A stretch of DNA of 64,000 nucleotides from Selaginella moellendorffii. Lineage: Eukaryota > Streptophyta > Lycopodiopsida > Selaginellales > Selaginellaceae. The notes beneath the pieces were generated by a model, which was not told the DNA's origin, made no database searches, and worked only from the letters and a program-made list of their open reading frames with translations. The position numbers and the translations under genes are program-made. The stretch covers positions 540,006-604,005 of the forward strand of contig NW_003314291.1 of assembly GCF_000143415.4 (NCBI RefSeq), given 5' to 3'. This document shows, in pieces, positions 24,514 to 37,996 of the stretch; the first letter of the stretch is position 1, and each line of letters opens with the position of its first letter.

Positions 24514-25906
24514 ATGCCGCGAGTTCACGCTGCTGTGTTGCCATCCCGAGGTGCCGGACATCTCAACCCGATGCTCGAGCTATGCCGGCGAATTGTCCAC
24601 TGCGGATTCAGTGTAAGCTTCCTGATTCCAGAAAACTGTCCCTACATCCCCACCAGCGAGGAGCAGCAAGAGGGCGAGAGCTTTCACCTCGTGTTCTTCT
24701 CGATGCCGAAGGAAGAAATCCCCAACAACAACATGTTTATGTCCCCGGAGATGCTCCACTTCGTCAAGCCAGCGCTGGAAGCTCTAGAACCCCCGGCACA
24801 GGTGCTTATCTCGAGCGCATTCATGGGATGGTCCCAAGATCTGGCCGACTCTCTCGGCATTCCTCGAGTCGCCTTGTGGCCTTCCAACGCGGCCAACGAA
24901 GTCATTGCTACTTATCTCCCTCGACTCATCGCTGAAAGATACGTTCTTCCTGCCCAAGGTGAGCAAAAGTTAGCGAAGAACACCATCGCTATAAGGAAAC
25001 TTACGTTTTTTTTTTCCAGAAGTTGGCGATTGCAAGGACGATGAGAAGCTCATCACTTTCATTCCCGGACTTCCACCACTCCGCCCGACCCAACTCCCGG
25101 TTTGCTACCAAAACGACTCGATCGACGCGCGTATGCAAGCAGTGGCTATAGCGCGGCTTCCACAGGCGGTTTGCGTTCTCGTCAACACGATCGAGGAGCT
25201 GGAAATAGAAGTGGTGAGAGCACGGCAGCAAACTCTACGTTCGTACCTTCCAGTCGGGCCTCTCATACGACAGAAGCCCATCGTCAACCATCGCTACAAA
25301 CGCGAGGCCGCAGCGTGCATGGAGTGGCTGGAGAAACAAGCTCCACACTCGGTGCTCTACATAGCGTTTGGCAGCGTCTTTGGCCTCGCGGTGGAAGAGG
25401 TCGCGAAGATCGCCGACGCTGTGGAAGAAACTAGTCAGCCAGTGCTATGGGCGATGCGAAGAAACTTTGCTACCAACGCACCTGGAGGATTCTTCGAGGA
25501 GCTCGCGGCGAGGATAACTGGAGGAGGGCGAGGATTGCTCGTGGAATGGGCGCCACAGCAGCTCATACTGCCGCATTCTTCCGTGGGAGCGTTCCTCACG
25601 CACTGTGGATGGAATTCCACGCTCGAGGCGCTGGCGGCGGGCGTGCCGACGCTGTGCTGGCCGGTAGCGGCGGAGCAAAACTGGAACGCGATGGTACTGA
25701 CCGAGGAGTGGAAGATCGGGGTGAATGTGAGCGGCGGAGAGATCGCCGGCGCAATTAGAGCGGTGATGAGCGACGAGATCGGCAGCGGCATGAGAGCGCG
25801 AGCGAGATCGCTGCGAGAGAGCATCGGTGATGGCGGCAGCTCCGCGAGAAATCTCCACTCCTTCGCGCTAGCCCTAAAAGCAGAGCGTGAGAATGAAGAA
25901 CCCTAG
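24514..25906 (+). CDS. UDP-glycosyltransferase (family 1, plant UGT)
   Basis: Transfers a sugar from a UDP-sugar to a small acceptor such as a flavonoid, hormone or phenylpropanoid; the acceptor cannot be told from sequence. Two exons, 24514-24958 and 25020-25906, give 443 aa. The start ATG gives MPRVHAAVLPSRGAGHLNPM, the typical UGT N-terminus with the catalytic His at about residue 19. The C-terminal PSPG box is complete: WAPQQLILPHSSVGAFLTHC, GWNSTLEALAAGVP, then WPVAAEQNWN. Near it VLYIAFGSVFGLAVEEV is the usual SVLYVSFGS motif. The single intron has a phase and place common in plant UGTs. The stop is followed after about 20 bp by the ATG of the next gene, so the intergenic space is minimal. 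Confidence 0.93.
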
Positions 25907-25926
25907 AACTTTTAAAATTTTAGGGC

Positions 25927-27736
25927 ATGGGGAGCTCATCGCGTGGCGCTTGTTCTTCGTCCTCAGCGGTGCGCTACCTGGGTGTCGTCGTCGCCAGCGT
26001 CTTGTGTAAGAAGGATCCTCCATTCATTGGCCAGATCTTAGCTTCTGGAGCTCGCAGGCACGAGATTGTTCTTGTTCGAGGCTCGCGATCGCTGCGGGAC
26101 GAGCAGTGACGTAAGAAGGAAGAATGTAGGCGAATTTGAGTGGCCGGAGCTCGGCTATGGATCGCATCTGGCTCTACGCATCTATGTCTACCAGGAATCG
26201 GAAGTTCCAGGGCTGAAAGAACTCCTTTCCGGCCGTGACAACAAGATTTCTCCGGAAGATTGTCTCAAAGGTCAATATGGAACACAGGTATGGAAAGAAG
26301 AAAGGAAGAACACTACACTCTTTTTTTTAACTCTTTTGTTCTAGAATAAAAGCTTGCTTTTACTCTTTCCAGGTGAAAATCCACAAGCTTTTGCTGGAGT
26401 CGAGGTATAGGACTCTCGACAAAGACGACGCCGATTTTTTCTTTGTTCCTACGTATGTGAAGTGCGTGCGAATGAAGGGTGGTTTGAGTGACAAAGAGAT
26501 TGATTCCAAGTTCATACAGGCAGGTACTATACTTCTCTTTTGCTTCTCCGGATTTCGAGAGAGAACTTGACTTGACAAGACAATTTTTTGTTCCAGATTG
26601 TTACTCAAATGCCATACTTTCGCCGCTCCGGTGGTCGGGATCACGTCTTTGTATTTCCCAGGTGACTAAGAGTTTCTTTTTGACGGGAGTTTTGGATTTC
26701 TTTCTTTTTTGACAGTGGAATTGGAGCTCACATTTTCAAGCACTGGCCAGTCTACCTGAATCGATCTATCTTTCTCACTCCAGAAGTACGTGACGTGCTG
26801 ATCTCCTTTTCCTTTTCTGGTCTAGGAGAGCTTACTTACAACAACTTCTTCAAAGACAGGGTGATAGAACGGATAAGCGCGAAACGAGTGCTTTCAACAC
26901 TTGGAAAGACGTGATTATCCCAGGCAACATCGACAACGACATACTTCTCCAAGGCTCGGCCATACAGCAGTTTATCAAGCCGCTACCTCTGGCCAAGAGG
27001 AATTACCTCGCTAACTACTTTGGACGTGCACAGAACAAAACTGGACGCCTCAAGCTTTTGAAGCTCGCGAAATTGTACCCCGACGAGGTAGGCCTCTCTC
27101 CATAAGATGGTTTCTCATTCCACTTCTCTTTCAGCTAGAGGCGCCGGACTTAACATTCTCAGCCTCATCCAAGCTTGAGCGAAAGGAATACTTCCGCCAC
27201 CTTCGCAATGCCAAGTTTTGCTTGTCACCGCGTGGAGAGTCGTCATGGACGCTGCGCTTCTTCGAGTCCTTTTTTGTGGTGCGTTTCGGTTTAGTATCTT
27301 CTAAAGCGACCTGATCTTCTGGGATTCTTTCTATTAAAAAACCAGGAGTGCGTTCCAGTGATTCTCTCCGACAGAATCGAGCTCCCTTTCCAGAACGTCC
27401 TGGACTACAGGAAATTCTCGATCAAGTGGCCGAGCAGCCGAACCGACGAGCAGCTCCTGGACTATCTTCGCTCCATTCCAGGTAGACACAAACATTTCCA
27501 GTCGATCTCTCGCAAGCTAAGTTTATCTTCCAGACTATGAGATCGAGGCGATGATCTCTCGCGGCCGGAGCGTCCGGTGCCTGTGGCTCTACGTTGGAGA
27601 GTCGCACGCTTGCTCGGCAATGACGGGAATCTTGTGGGAACTCCAACGCAAGTCCAGGCGTTTTCATCAATCGCAAGACACGTTTTGGCTTCACAACCAA
27701 ACTCTAGTGGACGAGGATCTCAATGCGATCAAGTAA
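25927..27736 (+). CDS. Exostosin-family glycosyltransferase (GT47), ExAD-like
   Basis: Nine exons join to 433 aa: 25927-26005, 26058-26287, 26373-26519, 26597-26661, 26716-26785, 26860-27087, 27135-27278, 27346-27481 and 27534-27736. An N-terminal hydrophobic anchor ([14 protein letters not shown]) indicates a type II Golgi membrane protein. The exostosin domain runs to the end: [107 protein letters not shown] and [15 protein letters not shown]. The pattern resembles the GT47 clade holding Arabidopsis ExAD, an arabinosyltransferase acting on extensin; that assignment is inference. The third intron seems to use a GC donor: exon ending ATACAG followed by GCAGGT at 26520. Confidence 0.88.
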
Positions 27737-28513
27737 CATACAGAAAAATAGAGTAAGACCTGAAAAAAGATTAGAAAACTTGGCCCAACTAATAATCCAG
27801 CTACCCTTCCGGTCAGCTCATTCGCATCAGATTAAAAGGTTTTTTAACTTTTCTCATTCTTTCATGTTGTAGCACTGTTTGTTTGCTTGATCACAGCGTG
27901 CTTGAATTGATCGGGTCCCTATATGGTCTGGGCACTAGCTTCCAAACGTCAATAAACGTGGTCCGGTAAACCTTGACTTTCTCTTTGTTGGGCGCGTTGA
28001 CCAGGCGCTGAATATGTTTGACCGGTTTCGTTTCGGGTAGCCTGACCGATCGGTGAGCGTGTGTTTGGTAGAGCCAACTTTTTAATTATTTTCTCTCGCT
28101 TGGTTGGATTGCTAAATTGTCATTTCTCTTTTTTCTTTTGCATTTCTAGTAGTTGTTTTTTGTTCTTTTTCTCATGTTTACTTATTTTCATTTGTTTTTT
28201 GTTTTCCGTTTTTTAGCTTTGATTGCCACGTTTCGTCATACCTTCTCACTCCGACTTGTGAATGTCTGTGTTGTCCTCGTCAGCGTTTGTGTGCTCTTTC
28301 ACTGCCACTATTAAAGGCGGCTTCTTTTGCTAGTTTCCTCCAGCAGCGGTCTTTCGTTGTTCTCCCATTCACCCCCATTTTCGCGAGTCTTCTCCAGGCT
28401 TCCATCTCTTCTCTTCGAATCGAGAAGCCGCTCGCTCAAGGTGGGAAGAAAGCCAGATTGCACTGATCGATTCCCCAATCGCTAAAGCTCTCTGCTGTTC
28501 GAATTCCAGAAGG
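27737..28513. other. Intergenic, CCoAOMT promoter
   Basis: T-rich DNA between two plus-strand genes, presumably the GT47 3' UTR and the promoter and leader of the O-methyltransferase. No coding exon seen. Confidence 0.4.
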
Positions 28514-29627
<1,114 letters not shown>

Positions 29628-30144
29628 ATATAGCCAGAACTGAGATATAAGAGAATGATGAAACTGTATAGTGGAAAATTACCGGGGTCTCGAGGAAAAA
29701 TCCAGACAACGCGGAAGAGTGCTCTGGAATCGATAAAGACTGATTCTTTTTTAGTAGTCAATCAAAGTGTTCAGGGAATCTATGTGCCTTGGTTGAAAGG
29801 TCGAATTCTGGGTGGGGTAATAGCTTTTCTCTGATATTCCTGAGAAACTTGGACCCCACCGTCTGCTAGTGCTTGCTTCTCGTCCACTCTACGCTTTCCG
29901 AAGTTGAGGATATGATCGTTCCCTCGACGGGGTTGTTCCAACGACCCCCGCTCACGAGTTACGATTAAAGAAATTGTCTTTCAGAGTGACTCTAGTGCGC
30001 ACGATATATAGCATACGTATGCTGAGAAAAACAAGAAGTCGCGTAAGGAAAGAGACCGAACAGAAAGGCAGCTTACTTGTAACAAAGCTATTTCACAAAC
30101 AGCTCGGCCGGCAGAAGACTGTGATGCCAGCTGACGTCTGCTGG
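29628..30144. other. Intergenic between convergent genes
   Basis: About 500 bp between the stops of the CCoAOMT gene (+) and the GH28 gene (-), expected to hold both 3' UTRs. Nothing else recognised. Confidence 0.4.
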
Positions 30145-31900
30145 CTATGCGCTGGATGTGAAGTTACTCATCCAGAGGCGTCCGATAGTCCTTGGCTCGA
30201 AATCCACAGGCAGATCCCAATCTTCCACCCCACTTCTTTCCCAGTGCAAGTTCACGTCCTTCACAGTAACTTCATGTACGTGCTTCATGAAAACGCCGGC
30301 AGTTCGATGATGTACGAGGCCTTGACAACCTGGTCTATAATCGTGGAGGCCGCCCGGGTAGTCCGTGATCCTGCCCAGCCTCACAGAAACATTAGAAAGC
30401 TCCAATCTATTCAGCACTCCTCCGTCCGAGCCGGCCAAGAAAATACCATTTTCTGCTGAAGAGGAAATGTTGATAAACCTGACGCTGTCGATCGTGCCCA
30501 CACTCGTTGAGAGGTTCCGAGGACAAGCTGTGACATAGATTGGTTCTGCTCTTCCCCACCATAAAGGGTCGTACAAGCGAGTGCTTAGTACAATATTGGA
30601 GAATGTTACATTGAAAATATTCCCTGCAATGAGAGCTAAAAGGTGAGGATGAGGATAACGTTTTCTAAAAGCCATACCTTTGTCACGTAACTGTACTCCA
30701 AGTCCTCTGTGAGACTCCACGATAGTGATGCTGTCGAAGTAAAGACCATCAAGATCATGGTAAGTTTCGCTGCCGATCTTCACCGCGCAAGATTTGCTTC
30801 TGATCCAGGAGTTCGTCACGCTTACATTAGATACTGGTCCCGCGATGCTCTTGACAACAATTCCATCGTCGGCGGTGTCCAAGCGGCAGTTTGTGATGTA
30901 CGTGTTGTTGGAACCATCTATGTCGATGCCATCGTTGTTGGGCGTGTTAAAATCTCCATACAGGGTGATATCATGGATGTAAATCCCGCTCGAGTTGGCA
31001 ACATGGAGGCTGAGACAATCACGAGACAATCAAAGAATTTAGTAAAAGCCAATTTTATCAAAAACTAAAAAGAATCAAACTATGGACGACAGCATGAAAG
31101 CTTATCAAACTAGACAATACCAGTGTTATCAAACACTAGAAAGAATCAACCATGGAAGAAAGCATGAAAGCTGATCAAACTAGAAAATACCAGTTCTCTA
31201 CAAGGAATCAAACCATGGAAGAAAAAAATTACCAGTCTATATACACTAGAAAGAATTAAACCATGGAAGAAAGCATGAAAGTGTATCAAACTAGAAGATA
31301 CCTCCAGTAAGCTGGCTGCCTTAGATGGATGTTCCACACGCGAACGTTCTCGCAATTCACGAATCCTAGCAAGCGAGGCCGGCATTCATCGCCAATGCAC
31401 GCACCCGTCGTGTTCCAGCTGACCATAACGTTCTTGCGCGACCAAAACCTGGAAACAAACTCGAGCCCCCGGCCATCGATGATTCCCCCGCCTGTGACGC
31501 TCACATTCACGGCATTCTCGGCCGCTAGAACATACCAGCGCGACCTCTCGCGCGGATAATCCTCCTGCCGGGAGCTGCCAAGGATAATCGCTCCGGGATC
31601 GATGACCACAGCCATATTGGAGGCGAGGAACACAGCTCCGGTGAGATATTTCCCTGGAGGAAAATGCAGGCTCGACGCGCGCGCCTTCCAGGCGCAGTAG
31701 TCGATCGCCGACTGGATCGCCGACGTATCGATCGTCTTTCCATCCGCCACGGCGCCGAAATCCAGCACATTGCACACCCACCTGTGGCCATGATCGAGAA
31801 GAAGAGGGAAATTCCTGGCGCTGCTACTAGAGATCGCGCATTGAGATTGAGACGAGAGAAAGATCGCCGCGAAGAGGATCACAATGCCAGAAATCCCCAT
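30145..31900 (-). CDS. GH28 polygalacturonase-like protein
   Basis: Three exons, 31900-31302, 31009-30678 and 30623-30145, join to 469 aa. A signal peptide (MGISGIVILFAAIFLSS) indicates secretion to the cell wall, where GH28 enzymes cleave pectin. Motifs: VLDFGAVADGKTIDTSAIQ, FPPGKYLTGAVFL, GGGIIDGRG, NNDGIDIDGSNNTYI, DTADDGIVVKS, SCAVKIGSETYHD, SHRGLGVQLRD, YDPLWWGRAEPIYVTACPR and the end region GLHDYRPGCQGLVHHRTAGV. This is the divergent plant clade in which SHRGLG replaces the GHG motif; the paired Asp of the catalytic site (ADD) is present. Activity on homogalacturonan is therefore not certain. The first intron is unusually long for the window and is filled with tandem repeats. Confidence 0.9.
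31044..31301. repeat. Imperfect tandem repeat inside the GH28 first intron
   Basis: About three and a half units of roughly 65-75 bp. Each contains a version of AACCATGGAAGAAAGCATGA and ATCAAACTAGAAAATACCAG (plus strand). The unit at 31290-31301 abuts the exon 1 donor. The transcribed strand of every unit carries a sequence like the true 5' splice site (see findings). Confidence 0.8.
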
Positions 31901-31959
31901 ACCCTAAAACAGAGTGGATAAACCCTAGAAACCTAGTATTGTAACATACCATGACTAAT

Positions 31960-32031
31960 GGTCCCATAGTCTAGTGGTTACGACATTGGACTTTGAATCC
32001 AAGAGCCCGAGTTCGAATCTCGGTGGGACCT
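31960..32031 (+). tRNA. tRNA-Gln (anticodon UUG)
   Basis: 72 nt cloverleaf. Acceptor stem GGTCCCA (31960-31966) pairs with TGGGACC (32024-32030), discriminator T. The D arm holds AGTCTAGTGGTTA (A box), the anticodon stem TTGGA/TCCAA encloses loop CTTTGAA, giving anticodon TTG, and the T arm is CCGAG-TTCGAAT-CTCGG (B box). No intron. It lies 60 bp from the GH28 start ATG, in opposite orientation, so Pol III and Pol II promoters are adjacent. Confidence 0.95.
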
Positions 32032-32342
32032 CTAACTAAGACTTCCCTCCAAAAATTTTAGTGTCTTACATAAATCTTTGCTTCTTTTTTACAAAACAAA
32101 ACTCCGCTCTTCTCTTCTCTCCTCTCCCTTTCTCCACTCAAAAAAAAAAAAAAAAGGCTTGCTTTGGTAGTCTCTCCTTATTCAAACATCTCTCTCGCTG
32201 TCTCTCTCTTTTTTTTCTTTGCGTAAAGCTGCTAAAAAAAACGTCACGAGTGGGAGGTGGAAGCACAAAAACCAGGCCTTTTTTCACTCCAGACCCCGCA
32301 GAATAAAGATCAATGTGGAAACCTGTGATTTGCCGTGATTTG
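32032..32342. other. Intergenic after tRNA
   Basis: Contains T-rich and A-rich runs (A15 at about 32140) that could serve as a Pol III terminator for the tRNA and as 3' UTR for the minus-strand transportin. No gene. Confidence 0.4.
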
Positions 32343-35300
32343 TCACAAGCCGTACCTTCTTTTCAGCTTTTCTTGGGTGCCAGGATCGAGGTAACTGAAG
32401 TACTGCTCCCAGGATCCACCAAGCATCTGCGTCCGAGTTTGTGTGTCAGGCATCATCGCCACAGTTACAAGAGTTTCTCCAATCAAACCTGCTTGAATCC
32501 GTGTAGGACTTGTGTTATCTCGGAGCGTAGCTCGGCACTTCGAATTTCCTGTTCATTGAAGTTAGCACTAGAGCATGCTGCATTGAAACACGAGACTTAC
32601 ATGCCAGCTACCGATGGCTTCGCATATAGACCCAAAGTATTTTGCAGCACCCCCGGGATTCAGCCTTACCTGGAAATAAAACATCATATGAGAACTCATT
32701 AGAAAGCCAAAAAGGAAAAAAAATGTTACCATTGCACAAAGTCCTCGGAAAGCGTCCTCTTTTTCAATATCGTCGCGGACCCTGTGTCACAAACATCATG
32801 AGCGCGTGAAGATCAGCATTGCAACTCAAAGCATACATGGCTAACGATTGGCACCAAATCTTCATAAAGTGATCAATGTGTGGAGCAACGAGCTCGGGAC
32901 AAACCCAACCCAGTCTTCCAAGGGTAATCGCACTGTTCTCCAGCATCGATTTGTTGACGTTCTGGTAACACAAGCTTCCAGCTAGAACCCAAGCCGACAA
33001 AGAGAATGAAGTGGAGGTACCTCAACACTCGAAAGTATGGGCACCAGGCAACTGATGACACCCATCACAATAGGAGCAATCTCTTTTCCAACCTGCAAAA
33101 GAACATTTGACGTGCAATTTAATTCATGAGGATATATAGTCGTTACCTTGATTGCAATTTCGCCTATCGCCCAGCACGCATTGTTAGATACAGAAACATG
33201 TTCAACGTCCTGCTTTAAGACAAGTCAAAATATTTCTCATATGCAGCCGAAAGATTGAATACCAACCAGTTGCCTTGCTGCAAGACTGAGGAAATCACCC
33301 ATCCTCGGTTGGAGGTGACCAGCACAAGCCTGCCAAAAAGCATTAGTATCAGAATCGATTACTCTTTAGCACACCTTTGCAAGATCTCCCAAAAGCGCAA
33401 GTGCACTTTGACGAACTTCTGGTGCTTCGTCGCCGCAGCAATAAAACAAGAGATCTCTGAGATCACTTCTCACAACCTATAAACACAACAGACATCAGAA
33501 TGTATGCAAATTTATTATATAAACATACCAAGCTCTCCATGTTGCTTCCCAGACCTTCAGCTAAACCAGAAAGTAGATCGAGTGAGCACACGATGAATTC
33601 CTTGTCATATTGCACACCGGCCCTTCCAGGATCAGCCTGCAAAAACGCATGTTAAACAAAATCAAAACCGTAAAAGCTCACCTTCGCAACTTCCTGCGTG
33701 CGAATAACTCGAATACATCTGGCAAAAATCGGTTCTGCGTACTGCGCAAATCCAGAGCCTAATGCCTACATCAATGTGAAAATTTAGGCCAATAACGACG
33801 ATAACCAAAGAAAAAAACATACCTGTGCGATGGACGTAAAACATTCTAGAAGTGGAAATAGATCTTTGTCATTATCGGCGAGCTGTTGCCATTTTGCTAT
33901 CAATGGTGGCATCAGTATATTGAGATACTTGGGCTGAAAAGGTTGTAGATTTTGTAAGTGTTAGAAAAACTGGGAAGCAAACCTCATTAAGGTCTCCACC
34001 CACTGCATCTGCTAGCGTTCCGATGGCATCGTACAAAATTCGTAGGTTACGGCGCTATAAATTTTGAATCATTAGTGATTGGAGACATAAGATAGTATAC
34101 CTGGTATTTACTAAAAGCAAACATAAGATGTTGTAGAATGACTTCAAGATGATGTTGAAGAATAACTTCTTCTGCCGCTTCCTGAAGTGCGTGGAAGTTA
34201 AGTTCGATCAGTAACAAAGAAGCTTACTTCTTCAAGCGTAGCAAACGCGGAGCAGGCTGCTTCTTGTACTTGTTTGTTGGTGCCAATGACTTGTCGAAGT
34301 AGTCCCGTTAAAACACTATCGAACTGTTGGAGACCATTTGTTTCACTTGCTGCCTGGACTATCCATTTGCTATAACGAGACAGTGTCCAACAGGTGATCC
34401 CTCTGACCAAAGGATGCTTGTCTTCCAGAAGTGGTGTAAGGAATGCAATCATCTAATAGAAAAGTGTAAGAATTAATAAAAGGCAGACAAGGTAAGTTAC
34501 CTGAGGAAGGTGTGGAAGGAGACCATTTATACAGCCTTGAGCAACAGCTCCTAGAGCCAAAACTGCTGCCTCGCGATCTTTCCATTTATCATCCGACGAA
34601 TTCGATAGTCTTGCCTGACATGCAAAAGAAACAAGCAATGCATTCATGCTCTAGAACTTATGCATTTACCTCTACTAGGGGCATGAGGAGAGGTAAAATA
34701 TCGTCGCCAAATAATGTCGATAGAGTGTCCAGTCCAGCGGCACTGCACTTGCGCAAATTCCACGAACTTATAATTTCATCCGTGTCCTACAAAAAAGTGA
34801 TCGCAATTAAATAAATTTAAAGAACAGAATGCTTCATCAGAGCTACCTCATCATCATCAGTTTCATTTCCATGAACTCGTGATTGATGAAATCTAGGCTT
34901 TAAGTTCTGCAATCCAAAAAAATAAACGTTATATATTCCAACCTCAAATCCACTACCTGCTCCGAGTCGGGTACGCTTTCATCGTCCTGAAAGAAAGAGC
35001 AAGTTAGATAAAATAAATGGAAGTGCAAAATACCTGAGAGTCGAGCAGAGCTTCATCATCATCTGCATATATCATATTTGTTAGAAGAACCTGGAAAAAA
35101 CTATCAGCAAAACCACAAATTTCTAATGGAAATCCAGCATACTCCAATTAGTCGAGGTAGGGCGTCTCTTAAAAGTTCCAAAGGTAGCTGTGCTTCACAA
35201 AATGCCGTCCTACGAAAAACAGCACCTCAGGTATCTCACGAAAGCCATGCAGCAGCGTACCAGAACTCACATGACCCTAGCGCTACTTCTGGATCTGGAT

Positions 35301-36534
35301 CATTGTTTGCTTGTAACATATATTCAATTACACTTTTCATGTGAGGCTGCCAACAAATATTAGCATACACAACTTAACAGAGTCAACAATTCTTACCCGG
35401 AGAATTTCTGCATCCATCTCCAACAAACGAACGAGCGCCGCACACACCTTGCATGTAAAACTGAAATTATCACTCACTGTTTCAATATCACAAGCAAACG
35501 GAACTACTAACCAATTTCCTCACTTCAGGCGCAGGATCGTTGGAAAGCGTAAAAAGACCTTGAAGGTAGTTATCCATGTTAACAAAGAGTGCCTGAAACA
35601 GCTCAGCGTATGAGCAGCAAGAAGAAAACAAAACCTCACTTCTTACCTGGGGCATGAAATTAATAAATTGGTTCACCGCGCCCAGCGCAAGCTTTCTTAG
35701 CGTTACGTGAGACGACGAGAAGAACTTCAGCAGCCGCGGAATAAACACATCAGACGGTTTCTGTGCTAGTCCTGGGACAACTTGGTCTAGTTGATCGGCG
35801 GCATCCTCACAAATCTAAGAGAAAACAGACAAAGAGAAGAATGATATTGGCAGTGGCAGCTTAAAAGTACCTTAGACAATGCGTCAAGCGCTCCTTCCAT
35901 GTGGTTATAATCGTTGCTCTCGAGGCACTCTAGAATCCCTTGGAACAACTCGGGCCACGTCTGGAGCTGGCCTTCCTGGATGATCACACTCACGACGGTC
36001 CCGACGGTGGCACGTAGTTCCCTGTTTGGAGATCCAAGTCGAGGAAGAAGCTCCGACTTGATATATTGCTGGTAGACGCCAGGGAGACGTTTGTAGGACG
36101 ATTTTAAGTTGTTTTTCAGTAGCAATCCAGCGCTCTGTCGGACTACCACTGATTGTCCCTGGGAAGAAAAAAAAAAAGAAAATGGCGATGAGCACAGCAC
36201 ACAGACGAGCTTAGAAGTTTTAGGGCACAAAGAATTCACTCGGCATTTTGGGAGGAGCTATAGAGATCGCTAGAAGAGCAAAACCAAGCCATTGCCTAGC
36301 AATGCGCAGAATCGAAGCAAAGAGTCATGCAAAAAAAGAGGATTGGAGCGCGCTTACCTCGCTGCGGCAGAGGATGAAGACGAGGTAATTGTTGAAATCC
36401 GGGACCTGGCTGCAGCGCTGGAGCTGCTCGAAAATCCGCGCCTGGTCGGCGTTGGGCCGCTTGCCCTCCTGGAGCAGCGCGCAGATTTCGTTGACGCCCT
36501 CCTCCCGCGGCTGCCATGGCGATCTTTGATCCAT
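32343..36534 (-). CDS. Transportin-1 (karyopherin beta-2)
   Basis: Nuclear import receptor for PY-NLS cargoes such as RNA-binding proteins; HEAT-repeat superhelix that binds RanGTP. The start at 36534 gives [20 protein letters not shown], matching the transportin N-terminus (WQPQEEGFKEIC type). Exon 1 (36534-36358) ends in [14 protein letters not shown]; the next (from 36159) reads [19 protein letters not shown]. Further landmarks on the way down: [81 protein letters not shown]. The last exon ends [20 protein letters not shown] then KLKRRYGL and stop at 32343. There are about two dozen exons with 45-60 bp introns; I did not place every border. No frame break was noticed. Confidence 0.92.
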
Positions 36535-36781
36535 GGGGGCGCCGTCGCGACGCGAGCCCTAAATCCCTGCCCCGAGCACCAAGCGCGAAGCTCTCACTAG
36601 ACCGAGCTGGAAGAGATTTGTCCTGCTGAGGTTAAACCCTACTTCCCTCCCTTTGCTCATGTCATACGGACGATATTCCAAAACACAAAAAAAATTATCA
36701 TACACCAAAACAATAGCATCCACTAGAACCTAAGTATTAGAAAGAATCGAAGAATGTGCCAGCGAAAGAGTTCTCCCGTGA

Positions 36782-37996
36782 TCACGACTGGATGACGAGG
36801 CCCACGTATATGGCAGCACACAAGAACGCTAGCGAAACAAATCCCCTGGGAAGAAAAAAAAACGATTTTTTTTGGTGGCGTCGATCTAGAAACTTTGGAA
36901 AGCTTACCAGATCACTCCCCAAGCGAGCCCATTGCACGGGCAGCAAACGCAAACTTCAGAGAACTTCTCGGCGTCGCTGGTGTTTACTCTTCTCGAGATG
37001 AGATCGTCGTAGATATCTGGAGGAGATCATGTAGATTGATCAAGCCTTCGAAACATACGAGCGCTACGTACCGTAAACGGAGAACATACAGTTCATAACT
37101 CCTGGATGGAAAAAGGATTCCAAGGCGTTATATCTCGACTAGATCAAGCTTGAGCTCGCTTACCAATGAAGAGAATCACGTATCGCAGAAGGTGAACGCT
37201 TGTGGTTTCTTGCAATACCCAGATGATCGCCAGGAAAATGATAAAACCTGCGAAGCTTGTGTCAGTCGAGAAGCAAAAGATTCTAATGGTTTTACCGAGG
37301 CTGAGAAATCGAAGGAACCACTGCTCCAGTCGAGTTGGACATGCAAGAACGAAAAAATGAGCTATGGAGCATTCGAAAAGCTTACATTTTTTGCGTAGAT
37401 GACGAGAACGAAGAGGAGAGAACCACCGAGAATGGCTGCCGCGACTCGAGTAGCAATGCGATTCGTGGCCATCAAAATAAATGCCATTCCCCAGAATGAG
37501 GATCCGAGATCTGCGTGAAACGACCATCAAACCAGAGAAACTTGGGAAGAACTTAACTTACATCCGGCAGGAAGAATGAGCCATTGACTTCCACCTCGCG
37601 TACGAGTCACTCCCCCTTCGTTGAGATTAACTTCGATGCCTTCTACCTGGGAAAAGAAAAAAAACATGGAAGAAGGAAAAGCTTGGATCATCCATCGCGA
37701 GCACGAAAGTGACGCTAGGAAAGGATCGTGAGAGCTTACATGGCCGCAAGTGAGCTTACACGCAATCGCGTGAGACGCTTCGTGAAGATACACGGTGATG
37801 AGCTTGAATGGTGTCACTAGTGGCGTCCGCCATAGCTGCAAACAAGAAGAACAAGCAAGAACTTATAGACAAGAAGAAAATCCTTCCTTTCGATCGACAA
37901 TACCGCAAGAATCGCCACGGCAAAGACGCCGATCGTCACCACAAATGTGACTTGCCGGCGATTGCAGCAGCTCCGCAGCTCCCAATCCCAATCCAT
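36782..37996 (-). CDS. Peptidase M50B-like membrane protein
   Basis: Nine exons join to 236 aa: 37996-37904, 37835-37740, 37646-37562, 37510-37386, 37320-37296, 37247-37164, 37101-37072, 37016-36908 and 36845-36782. Several transmembrane helices are visible (TFVVTIGVFAVAILA, AAAILGGSLLFVLVIYA, FIIFLAIIWVLQE, GFVSLAFLCAAIYVGLVIQS). The HExxH metal-binding motif is in VYLHEASHAIACKLTCGH. The end DLISRRVNTSDAEKFSEVC fits the plant M50B-like family, for which no substrate is established to my knowledge. Two exons are very small (25 and 30 nt). The gene is divergent from MOS1, with about 820 bp between the start codons. Confidence 0.85.

Noticed and set aside
31044-31301. Regular repeats considered as a CRISPR-like array
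   Set aside because: The genome is eukaryotic and the units are contiguous imperfect duplications with no conserved repeat/variable spacer pattern.
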